Assembly (NCBI GenBank): GCA_017165825.1
Contig: CM029372.1
Location: 21,591,111-21,655,110 of the forward strand
Length of the DNA stretch: 64,000 bases
Source of the DNA: Hepsetus odoe
Lineage: Eukaryota; Chordata; Actinopteri; Characiformes; Hepsetidae
Reading direction: 5' to 3'
Under the pieces are notes generated by a model. That model was not told where the DNA came from. It worked only from the letters and a program-made list of their open reading frames with translations, and did no database searches. Positions 44,601-54,469 of the stretch are shown piece by piece; position 1 is the first letter of the stretch; each line of letters starts with the position of its first letter. Position numbers and translations under genes: made by a program.

Positions 44601-45126
44601 CAGCACTGTGCAAAAGTTTTAAGCAGGTGTGGAAAAAATGCTGTAAAAAAAGAATGCTTTCAGAAATATAAATAATGACTGTTTATTTTGATCAATTTAC
44701 AAAATGGAAAGTGAGTGAACAAAAGAAAAATCTAAATCAGATCAATATTTGGTGTTACTACCTTTTGCCTTCAAACCAGCATCAGTTCTTATGGCCCCCA
44801 CAGAGCCCTGATCTCAACATCATCCAGTGTGTCTGGATTACATGAAGAGACAGAAGGATGTGAGGAAGCCTACATCCACAGAAGATCTGTGGTTAGTTCT
44901 CCAAGATGTTTGGAACAACCTACCAGCCGAGTTCCTTCAAAAACTGTGTGCAGGTGTACCTAGAAGAACTGATGCTGTTTTGAGGGCAAAGGGTGGTCAC
45001 ACCAAATATTGATTTGATTTCGATTTCTCTTTTGTTCATTCACTGCGTTTTGTTGATTGATGGAAATAAATGATCAACACTTCAGGATTTTTTCCCACAC
45101 CAGCCTAAAACTTTTTCACAGCACTG
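44601..45126 (+). mobile_element. CAGTACTGTG foldback element, copy 3 (both ends)
   Basis: A 526-bp copy starting CAGCACTGTGCAAAAGTTTT and ending GCACTG with TA on both sides. The frame 44827-45012 retains the transposase C-terminus: EDLWLVLQDVWNNLPAEFLQ, KLCAGVPRRTDAV and KGGHTKY before a stop. This is the clearest coding remnant of the four copies. Confidence 0.93.
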
Positions 45127-45129
45127 TAT

Positions 45130-46485
45130 ATATGTAGTTTTATTATTCAGCAGGTTTAACTGTCATGTCCCTGTATCCGTAGTGATTTACTGAAAGGTTT
45201 ACTCTTTATTAAATGTGCATTTATCGTTATTGGAACGGTTTATAGGTATGGCACATTAGTATGGGCAAACTCCTATCTCCAATTCTCCCATTGTAATTTT
45301 CTCTTTTTTTGCCAAGGGCAAACCACAGACTATGTTTGCAGAGGGCAAAGAGCACGTCTAATGTGAAAACAATTTGAACCCAACAATGTAATTTCCTTCC
45401 CCTCTTTTCTCCCTGTTTCTGGCTGGCAGACGTGCTAACCCACTTGCTGAGAGACGGTATAGCATAACCTTGGTGTCAGCAGTCTATGCTGGCCATTTAG
45501 ATGTGCAGGCACATTGCCATAGATGAAGTTAATGACCTTAGGTGCTGCAATCAGCCTTGATGATAATGCTTTGCAATATGAAGGAATTGGTATTCACTGT
45601 GTCCACTGCAAACAATGAATTATTAATGCTTGGCTCTAAGCAAACTTACCACTCTGTAAAGATGGGGAGGAGAGTTGTGAGGTAAACGGTGGGAAGAGAA
45701 GAGCATATAAAATGCACTGCTTCTAAGAAACACATCAGGGTTGTAATTTGAGCAGTTATACCTACTTTATCAAGAGTTAATTCATCATCTGTTCTCACAT
45801 AATGCTTAAATAATTAGCCGTTATTTCCTTGAAATGGTCAGTTCCTGATTTCAGCGGTAGATTTTTGGCACATTGCAGTTACGGAACTATATGTCATGGA
45901 AAATGTTCCTCACTTTTCAAACAAAATAGTCTGATGTAAGGCTTAAAAAAAATGTACATTTAAATAATACAATTCCAGGTCAGTAAACAAGCTAGCAAAT
46001 GAGGTAAAAGCAGTCCGTTTTAAAATCTGTTTTTAAGTGTTGTGGTCCAAAAGCTAGTCATCGCTCTAATTAATAGTATATTTTGATCATCAAAATATGT
46101 CTAATTCTCTCTAGTCTTTCTGGGTTTCCTTAAAAATGGAGATGCACTAAAAATCTGTTGAAGAGATGTTAAATTCACTCCACCCTCTTCTGTGTGTGAT
46201 CTGAAAAGTATTTTAGATTTTATACCAATATAAAAAATCAACAAAACTCTTCCTGATGTTGTGACGCTGACTTTGCTGCTCTGCTAACTAAGAAGAGTTC
46301 ATTCCTTTGATCTATCATTGCTTCTGACATGACATTCAATACGTAACATTCATTCATTTATTTACTGATCGACTCGATCTGGCGAGCTGGATAAGATGAA
46401 ACAGAAGCAGTAGCGCAGCATTTAAAAATTACTACCAAACGCCATAAGGGTTGTTTTATATTTTTGTTTGTTTTTTTTTCCCTAC
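45130..46485. other. intron 2, unique, with conserved-looking block
   Basis: No exon. 45420-45660 is repeat-free with several homeodomain-type ATTA motifs; see findings. Confidence 0.4.
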
Positions 46486-46491
46486 TGTTTC

Positions 46492-46675
46492 TTTTGGTTT
46501 ATCCCGTTAGTGGGTCGCCACAGCAGATCATCTGGTTCCATTTCTTCCTGTCCTCTGTATCTTCCTCTTTCACATCAACCACCAGAATGTACTTCTAACC
46601 ACTGCTATAAACCTCCTTTTTGGCCTTCCTCTCCTCCTCTTGCCTGGCAGCTCCATGCTCTTCATCTTTCTTCAG
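46492..46675 (-). mobile_element. RTE-like LINE, short 3' end
   Basis: Low-coordinate end CCCGTTAGTGGGTCGCCACA; the minus strand has ATGGAGCTGCCAGGCAAGAG and AGGAGGAGAGGAAGGCCAAA for E-L-P-G-K-R-R-R-G-R-P. Truncated just upstream of that block. Confidence 0.85.
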
Positions 46676-46744
46676 GGGTTCAGTTAAACAGAACTAAACT
46701 TACTTTCCTTTTTAGGAAACATGCAGGTGGTCTGTGTTCTAGGA

Positions 46745-47640
46745 TCTTTTTTAACTATTGCTAAGTGAGTGCTTTACACTCTTTAATGTATAGTCTACCA
46801 CTCGCAGAACTTTACAGTCTGTGTGAAATACCTTTGCCAGTAACTGTTCGTATATTCTTTGGCCAAATATGGCCTCCTGCCCAGACTTCAGTGCGTCTTT
46901 TAAAAGACTCTTTGGCTTGGACTGTAGCTCCATCTGCGAAAATTCCTCTGGGGCACTTTTTCTTGGGATAAAAAGGCACGACCTGTTTGGAGAACCAAGA
47001 GTGACAGCCATTCCCACAGTGTTCAAACAGAGTACTTCTCAAAGAACGTAGACCAGCCAAATCTGGCATGCCACAAATAGAGGTATGCAGTTAGTATCTT
47101 TTTTTAAATTAATTAATTAATTTATTTATTTATTTATTTTTTCTTTCCTCATTTTATCCTCTATCTGCTCAATCCATGCAATCGTCACTTTGGATCATTT
47201 GCAGTCGTCTTTTACAATATCTGAGTTAAAAACTCCATTTTCCCATATTTCCCCCTGTAACTGCAAAGCAATCAAACTGGTTTGAAGTTTTAAAGCCATT
47301 GTTCCACAATAGTGTTTCTGATCTGCTCATGGCCTTTTGGATCATCTCACTTTAATCATTCTGTTTATAGATGGTGATGCTATAAAAAAAAACCCACCTA
47401 ATTGTTCTATTATGATTAACTACATCACAATATGCCATAAATCTTTCATATACAATGCTCTCTAATGTGTTTCAGCACAGTGCAATGTGTTCGCTTAAAA
47501 TAAATTAAAAAGTTAGTTTTTGGCTGTTTTCAGATTTGGCACCACTGGATTCTTTGTGTTTGTTCAAGCTTTTTAAATGTTAAAACGAAACTGTTGAAAG
47601 AAAAAATGTAAAAAAAAAAAAAAAAAAAGTAATATTGTGG
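46745..47640. other. intron 2, unique
   Basis: 46780-47070 is open in several frames on both strands and repeat-free. (ATTA/ATTT)n lies at about 47110-47143 and poly-A at 47610-47628. Confidence 0.4.
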
Positions 47641-47652
47641 CATATTCGTCTT

Positions 47653-47877
47653 GGGGCAGTGGTGGTGCAGTGTTTAGGGACTAGGCCCCACAATCAGCAG
47701 GAGGTATGTACAATTCCCTAACCAGTAGGTTGCCCCAGGGGTACTGTCCCCATCTCTGATGGGTGCTGAATATAGCTGCCTCTGCAAGTGTGTGTCTGGG
47801 TGAAAAGCAGAGGATTCGTTTTGCTGTTTCACTGGGTGCTGTGCTGTTTCCCAATGACAAATAGTCATTTCACTTCT
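47653..47877 (+). mobile_element. SINE family A, diverged
   Basis: GGGGCAGTGGTGGTGCAGTG head, decayed B box, CCAGTAGGTTGCCCC, GGGTGAAAAGCAGAGGATTC and CAATGACAAATAGTCATTTC. Confidence 0.85.
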
Positions 47878-47879
47878 TT

Positions 47880-49600
47880 CCTGAAATGTCATGTTTTTAC
47901 ATTTCTGTAATTATTTCCACCTCTGTGATCCATGTTAACGTGGGTACTCATTTCAGCTTCTATGTCCCCTTCTGTCTTTACTTCTTGCTCCTTCACTTAT
48001 TTTGGAACTAGATCTGCAAGCAATGCCAAATGCATTTAAACCTGCCTTCACTACCCATCCTCATCAGCATCAGTTCAGCATGTTCACGTTTTATTTCTCA
48101 CAACAAGTCCCCACACAATTATAATAGCAAATCATTCTGGAAGCTCATAAGGAAAATTACTTGTTCACATTGCTTCAGCCATGTGACTTTCCTCAGAAAG
48201 ATACGTTCCTTCACTGTAGCTGAGGGATCTCATTCCCAGATTTTACACTGTAGACTGATTTATCCGTTTGTGTCTCGCTGCTGGATGCTTTTTTCATCAC
48301 ATTGTTTTAGATAGCTAAATACTGAGCTGCTGTGTGCTCTATTAGGCTCTTCGAATGTGCGTTCAGAGCATTGTTGTAGCGCTTTTTGTTGTCTTAGTGT
48401 TTCCTTTTTATTATCGACAGCCTCTGTGAAACAAGCTATATTTAAATTGACGTGAATATGTGAGGCCTGCTTGACAAAGGTGCTTCAAGTTTTCCTTTCT
48501 AATTTCGTAGCTTTCTCACACACAGGCTCTGACATTGTGTCACAAAATAATAGTGTGAGCATCTTGCCAGACTTTTGTGTGAATCTGTGCTTTGATCATG
48601 TAGAGAAATTGGAGGCGGAGGGATAGAAGACGGCTGTAACGTTCCTTACCGCAGGACCTTTGAATATATTGCAATGCTGTTCAGCGTTCTTTGCTTTTCT
48701 ATACCTTCATTTTTTTTCTTTCTTTGTTGGAATTGTGAAAATGTCTTTAGTCTGTACCTGCAGGGTTATCGCAGGCACAATTTTAGTTAGAAGTAGAGAT
48801 GAAATGAAGTAAACATTGATATTTGTTCAACAGGTTGCCGTTTTTTATTAGCTTAGGTTTTGTACCGTTTTAGTCAGAAAACGAACATTTTAGAAAAGAT
48901 GCAAGACTGTTTTAACGATTACGCGAGTTATTCAGTGAAGCCCTTTTCATAGTGAAGATTCAAAAATGTTAGTTTGTGCGATTCTAAAAAACTTATTTGT
49001 GCATCAACAATCATAATATGAAACATTTCAAGAAAACGAGGCAGCAAATTTCAGCGTTCACTTTCAAATGCCCTCTGGCACATACGGGACTCTAGTTTAG
49101 CTTTTTTAGTGGGATTATAAGACAAAACCCGATTTGCATGCTATGTAGACTTCTTAGAATATAGATTGTTATTTAAGCCAAACCTTTTGTTTAATAAAAT
49201 GTTGTTTCGTTCTTCCAAGGTGCATAGTCTTTTGAATTTAATATGATTAATTAAGTTCCTTTTTCATTTCGTTAAATTTGATTTTGTTTTTGTGAGGCCA
49301 GTCAAAATCATGGCAGTCTTCATAATTGCAGCCCTCCAGTAATTGCTTAGAACATGTGTCATGATAACCCAGGATGCTGATTTCTACCCATTTTCAGATC
49401 TAAAACCATAGTTTTAAGGCTTCTTAAAAATAATGCTGTGGCATTGTCCTTGACAGTGTGCATATAAGATTCTTATTATAAAACAGGTGAAACAGGCTGC
49501 TTTAAAATCCTTAAACTAATATTTTAAGCTGTACATGAAGTCATTAAAGTTAAGATCCATAAATGATCCAAAAACATGAAGAATAAAAGAGGGACACGGT
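47880..49600. other. intron 2, unique AT-rich
   Basis: No exon or recognised repeat. Confidence 0.4.
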
Positions 49601-49605
49601 TCTTA

Positions 49606-49844
49606 ATGGGTGGTCTAGTGGTTAGGGAGTTGCCCCGGATAGGAAGATTGTGGGTTCGATTCCCTCACCAGTAGATTGCCCTGAGGTAACCCTTGAGCAA
49701 GGTATCATCCCTATCACTGATCCCCGGGCGCTTTCAATAGCTACCCCCTGCTGCACGTGTGTGTATGGGTGAAATGTAGAGTTTGAATTTTGTTGTGTTG
49801 TGCTGTGCTACGTTTCACAATGACGAGGGTTGTCACTTTCACTT
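49606..49844 (+). mobile_element. SINE family A, full length
   Basis: GGTGGTCTAGTGGTTAGGGA head, B box GGTTCGATTCC, GTAACCCTTGAGCAAGGTAT, ACCCCCTGCTGCACGTGTGT and TCACTTTCAC end. Confidence 0.92.
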
Positions 49845-49859
49845 TTAATTAGTTAATTC

Positions 49860-50093
49860 GAGCAGCTGTGGCCGAGTGGACTAGGGCCCAGGATTGGAAG
49901 GTTGTGGGTTAGAATCTCAGACCAGTAGCTGGCCCATTGGTACCCATGAGCAAGGTACCATCCCCATCACTTCTCCCCAGGCACTGTATAAAGCTTCCCA
50001 CGGCTGCATTGTGTGTATGGGTGAAAAGCAGAGGATGCATTTTGTTGTATTGAGCGCAGTGCGGCGTTTCACAACGACAAATAGTCACTTTCA
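49860..50093 (+). mobile_element. SINE family A, tandem neighbour
   Basis: Same orientation, 15 bp downstream of the previous copy. GCAGCTGTGGCCGAGTGGAC head, ATGAGCAAGGTACCATCCCC, GGTGAAAAGCAGAGGATGCA and AATAGTCACTTTCAC. It differs at many sites from its neighbour, so this is an independent insertion or an old duplication. Confidence 0.88.
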
Positions 50094-50099
50094 CATCTT

Positions 50100-50640
50100 C
50101 ACCGAAATGTCTTTGTTCGATTGACATGTCCTAAAGTGGACCATTATAAAGAGGCAACACCCATGTGTGGTTCATAAATGTCTTTGTGACATCGTGCTCA
50201 GATCTTCAGTGGTTCAGGTTTGCTGATGTTTGTTGTACTATGAAGTTTTCAAATGTAACTTTATTTTAACTTTAAGACTTTAGCTCAGTTGAAGAGCAGC
50301 AAGAAGCTGAACACTCATTGTTATAAATATTATCTTTATGTTTAATATATGCCAGCACAACCCTACATACATCAACAGTATGTATTGCATGCTTTCTTTT
50401 ACTTAAAATTTCACATGCATGTGAGAACTGAATATAAATTACCCAAGAACACCACGGGCCACATCAGGTTCTTCAGCTTTTTATATAAACCTGATACATG
50501 GGTTCAACCTACTGTATAAAAACAGAGGAATTAACCACTTTTTTGTTATTATTCTAAGCAGTTTCAAAAACTCAACGTTGAGGTTGAATTTTGTCTTTTC
50601 TCAGAGTTATTATTAATATTAACATTGTTTAACTTTGTTT
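50100..50640. other. intron 2, unique
   Basis: Nothing recognisable before the exon 3 acceptor. Confidence 0.4.
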
Positions 50641-50645
50641 CTCAG

Positions 50646-50724
50646 CCCTGCTAGTAACTCTTGAACATCGAAGTCTCCTGCATTAGACAATGAGAGAACT
50701 GAGAGGAAAGGAAGAGAGTTTCTG
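50646..50724 (+). other. candidate internal exon 3 (79 bp)
   Basis: The acceptor is AACTTTGTTTCTCAG|CCCTGC and the donor is TTTCTG|GTAAGTTT, both near consensus. An ATG at 50690 opens MRELRGKEESF. Joined to the next candidate exon this frame reads W-A-T-V and stops, so it would be a short upstream frame. In the phase carried by exon 2 this exon reads P-C-stop. Best read as 5' UTR. Confidence 0.6.
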
Positions 50725-50729
50725 GTAAG

Positions 50730-52250
50730 TTTTTAGCACAAGTGATTTTGAGCATGAAAATATTTGCACTACTTTTGCAAGAAAGAAGTCTTCCACTCAA
50801 TTATTCATGAATGGCAAAAACTCTTTCATTTGTAGCAGAGATCTAGGAGATGATCTCTGCTTTTTTCATGAAAAAGTATCATTCTTGCTTAAATACTTGA
50901 TGCTCGATGAAGCAAAAATCTCAATCTCCCTAAAATTCTTGAAATTTGAAAATTGTGTTTTCTGATGTAGTTCAAAACTTCATGCCACAGTGTCAAGAAC
51001 ATGTCAGCTCTGAAACAGAAATAGTCTTTCTGTAAACCAGGTTTTATTTTTTCCTAATGCGGCAATTTGTTCATGGTGTCCTCATTCAGTGTCATGAAAA
51101 AAACGTGTAGGCTGTAGACTTCTTTAAACTGGTGACAGACGCAACACATCATTTATATTTGAAGCTCCAAATCTAAGTGCAACTTTTTGTATCTTCTTAT
51201 ACATGTTGTTCGTCTTTTCATCTCCCACTCATATTGAGAGGCATTTAGTTTCTTCTGCTGTGAAACTCACTGTCCCCACGAGTTGCCAGGTATCTGCCTG
51301 CCAAATCCTTCGGTTGGGCCATTAGTGACAGCTGTGAAAGGTTGCGTCAGACCTGCATCTTGGCGGTAGACCCAGAGCGACACATGCATACGGCTGTTAA
51401 ACATAGGGCCTCTGGTTCTTGGCCAGTCACAGACAATATGGCTGCTTTTTGGAAAATGCACTGAGCTAAATGCATTGAAGTCTTCGAGGAAGATGTACCT
51501 TTTTGGAGGCTGATGTCCTGTTTTATAGCACTGCCATGCCACTCCAAACAGTCCTTACAAATGACCTTCAGTATGCATAGCCCTGTCTCTTCGGAAATGG
51601 ATGTATTTTGGTCCTTTCTGTGCAGGATATGAAATGTGATTTATGGAGGTGAGGTGGATGGAGATGATGATAGCAAGACGTGAAATAGATAATAGTGTGT
51701 TTACTTGATGCAGGTCATAAAAAGAGAAATTTTACTGTAGCTATTAAAGACCTACCACATCTAAAAGACGATTTCTCTATTTAGTTGCCCAAATCTTAAA
51801 AAGGAATTGATTACCTGTTTATTTCTTAAAGCAGGTAGATTTCAGCATAAAATAGCTGGTGTTATAAAACTAGCATGTAAAACATTGTTCCACAAAAACG
51901 TGCTTGTTTAATTTTTTTTTTGGGGGGGGGGTGGGGGGGTGTTTGATTTCTTGCTAAATAAGCTAAGAATGATTGACGGGTGCTTCTTGTATATGAATAG
52001 AACTAAAGCCTTATAGCTGAATGCTGAGCCGCAGTGGCAAATGGTTACGCTGATGGGAGGAACCTCAGCTGAAAAAAGAAAAAGAGATGGAATAGACGCC
52101 TAGGAACCGTGTCTGCCACGACCAGCTTTGTGCTTCGTTCCCTCTCTCTCAAATTTACTTCCTAATTGAAAGCCTTGGAAATGTTTTATTTCTTTCAGAT
52201 TAGGATTATATAACAAAATTAAAAGCACAACATTTGCTTTTGATTGTATC
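50730..52250. other. intron 3, unique
   Basis: 51250-51560 is repeat-free and conserved-looking; see findings. A G-run is at 51922-51939. Confidence 0.4.
51922..51939 (+). repeat. G-rich run
   Basis: Ten Gs, a T and seven Gs follow a T tract. This is long enough for four-stranded G structures in the intron RNA or DNA. Confidence 0.9.
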
Positions 52251-52252
52251 AG

Positions 52253-52458
52253 TACATTTACATTTACGGCATTTAGCAGACGCTCTTATCCAGAGCGACT
52301 TCCATGTCCTAATTACAGGGACAGTCCCTCTGGAGCATCTCAGGGTTAAGGGTCTTGCTCGCACCCGGTGGTGGTAGTGCCAGAGGTGGGATTCGAACCT
52401 GGGACCTCTTTATCCATAGGTCCATAGGCAAGTACCCACCACTAGACCACAACCACCC
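52253..52458 (-). mobile_element. SINE family C (V-SINE/HE1-like), full length
   Basis: Antisense tail TACATTTACATTTACGG, then CATTTAGCAGACGCTCTTAT, CCAGAGCGACTTCCATGTCC, and the B box in GGGATTCGAACCTGGG. The head is CACTAGACCACAACCACC. It matches the copy at 22465-22661 and adds the GCGTCTGC..GTCGCTC block. Confidence 0.9.
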
Positions 52459-52672
52459 TTTGCAGATTATAATTATAATTTAGCCCCAGAACCTATTGGC
52501 CCTGTTTCATTAACTGCCTTATTTGTGACTCTGTAATTTTGCTCATTATTAAGCAGCTACAAACCAGCAACACTGTGATCTGCTTAATGGTGTAAAATAA
52601 TGTCTGTGGAACACGGTGCTAACAGCAGTAGTCATCCTTTATGTGATTTAATGATATTGATATGAATTTTAC

Positions 52673-53010
52673 AGCTAGCACTGTTGCTTCACAGCAAGAA
52701 GGTCCTGGATTTGATTCCCAGGCAGGGTGTTCCGAGTCCTTAATGTGTGGAGCTTGTTCTCCCAGTGTTTGCATAGGTTTCCTCCGGAAGCTCCGGGTCA
52801 AAGACATATGTCAGGTGGATTGGAGATGCTAAATTGCCCGTAGGTGTGTGTGTGTGTGAGTGTGTGTGAGTGTCCGCCCTGCAATGGACTGCCCTGCAAA
52901 CTACCTGTCCAGGGTGTTTTATCGCCTTTCGAAATGTGTGTAAGAGCTGGGATAGGCTCCAGAACCCCCCACGACTATAATTAGGACAAGCGGCTAAGAC
53001 AATGAGTAAG
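52673..53010 (+). mobile_element. SINE family B (DANA-like), near full length
   Basis: GCTAGCACTGTTGCTTCACA head, B-box-like GATTTGATTCC, TAATGTGTGGAGCTTGTTCT, GGTGGATTGGAGATGCTAAA, short (GT)n, ACTACCTGTCCAGGGTG and ATAATTAGGACAAGCGGC tail. Confidence 0.88.
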
Positions 53011-53011
53011 C

Positions 53012-53405
53012 GAGAGGGACTGGTAATAGTATCATAATATATCAAAATGTTTTATTTTCCCATTCTCACACGCTTTTTCTGATCATGTAGATGTTTATTT
53101 GTTTAGGCCTTTTTTTATTTAGCAGCATTACTTTGTGAGCATTAATCCTATTAAAATGTTCACGGGGTCTAAACGGAGACCCTGGGGTTGACTTTCTTAC
53201 ATAAGCTGTTGTGGAGATTGCTTTGTATGTTTGGGCCCCAGGTGAAGCATGCCATGGCAAAAACACCAGCACTCTTGTTGTCTTCATTTCTGCTGCTCCT
53301 CTGAGAGCCACGGGTCTCTGGGTTGGATTGAACTGGCCATTGGATAAAGGACGATAATGGGCAATGTAGAGGCAATACTATGCTTTTTTGTGGGTCCTTT
53401 CTGTG
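53012..53405. other. intron 3, unique
   Basis: Overlapping minus-strand frames at 53066-53375 show no recognised motif. Confidence 0.4.
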
Positions 53406-53407
53406 TG

Positions 53408-53512
53408 TGGGGCAGCGGTGGCCTTGTCATTAGGGAGTTGGCCCCAGGATCAGAAAGCCATGGGTTTGCATCCCAGACAAGTAGCTTTCCATGAGGTAAC
53501 CTTGAACAAGCG
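53408..53512 (+). mobile_element. SINE family A, 5' half
   Basis: GGGGCAGCGGTGGCCTTGTC head, GGTTTGCATCCC in place of the B box, AGGTAACCTTGAACAAG, then truncated next to the Tc1-like relic. Confidence 0.88.
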
Positions 53513-53554
53513 AAATTAGTGAAATTTCAGTTTCACCTGGTAGTAATGATGATA

Positions 53555-53943
53555 TACTGAATGACCAGGTGAATTTCTTCTTCCCTGATGGCACGGACAT
53601 ATACCAAGATGATAGTGCCAAGATTCATCGAGCTCAGATTGTGAAAAAGTGGTTCAGGGAGCATGAGACATCATTTTCACACATGGATTGGCCACCACAG
53701 TGTCCAGACCTCAACCCCATTGAGAATCTTTGGGATGTGCTGGAGAAGAATCTGCGCAGCGGTCTGACTCTCCCATCATCTCTACACGATCTTGGCGAAA
53801 AATGAATGCAACTCTGGACGGAAATAAATGTTGACATTGCAGAAGCTTTTCGAAACGATGCCACAGCAAATGCGTGCCGTAATCAAAGCTTAAGGCGGTC
53901 CAACGAAATATTAGTGTGTTACTTTTTTTTTGGACGGGCAGTG
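53555..53943 (+). mobile_element. Tc1-like transposon, 3' half with one terminus
   Basis: Frame 53569-53805 encodes IYQDDSAKIHRAQIVKKWFR (second catalytic D), FSHMDWPPQCPDLNPIENLW (E) and LRSGLTLPSSLHDLGEK, then a stop from a small deletion. Coding continues in another frame (MQLWTEINVDIAEAF). The terminus reads GGACGGGCAGTG followed by TA. The 5' half, including the first D and DNA-binding domain, is missing. Confidence 0.92.
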
Positions 53944-53949
53944 TATATA

Positions 53950-54467
53950 CAGTACTGTGCAAAGGTTTTAGGCAGGTGTGAAAAAATGACAAAGAATGCT
54001 TTCAAATATGGAAGTGTTCATCATTTATTTTCATCAATCAACAAAATGCAGTGAATGAACAGAAGAGAATCTAAATCAAATCAATATTCGGTGTGACCAC
54101 CCTTTGCCTTCAAAACAGCATCAGTTCTTCTAGGTACACTTGCACACAGTTTTTGAAGGAACTCGGCTGGTGGGTTGTTCCAAACATCTTGGAGAACGAA
54201 CCACAGATCTTCTGTGGATGTAGGCTTCCTCACAGACACACTGGATGATGTTGAGATCAGGGCTCTGTGGGGGCCAGAAGAACTGATGCTGGTTTGAAGG
54301 CAAAAGGTAGTAACACCAGATATTGATTTGATTTAGATTTTTCTTTTGTTCACTCACTTTGCATTTTGTAAATTGATAAAAATAAACCATCATTATTTAT
54401 ATTTCTGAAAGCATTCTTTTTTTACAGCATTTTTTCCACACCTGCCTAAAACTTTTGCACAGTACTG
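53950..54467 (-). mobile_element. CAGTACTGTG foldback element, copy 4 (inverted)
   Basis: A 518-bp copy with both ends (CAGTACTGTGCAAAGGTTTT and its complement) and TA flanks. The interior is inverted relative to the other three. The minus strand gives FFWPPQSPDLNIIQ and the LEQPTSRVPSKTVCKC-type frame-shifted C-terminus. It inserted within a few bases of the Tc1-like terminus at 53943. Confidence 0.93.
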
Positions 54468-54469
54468 TA

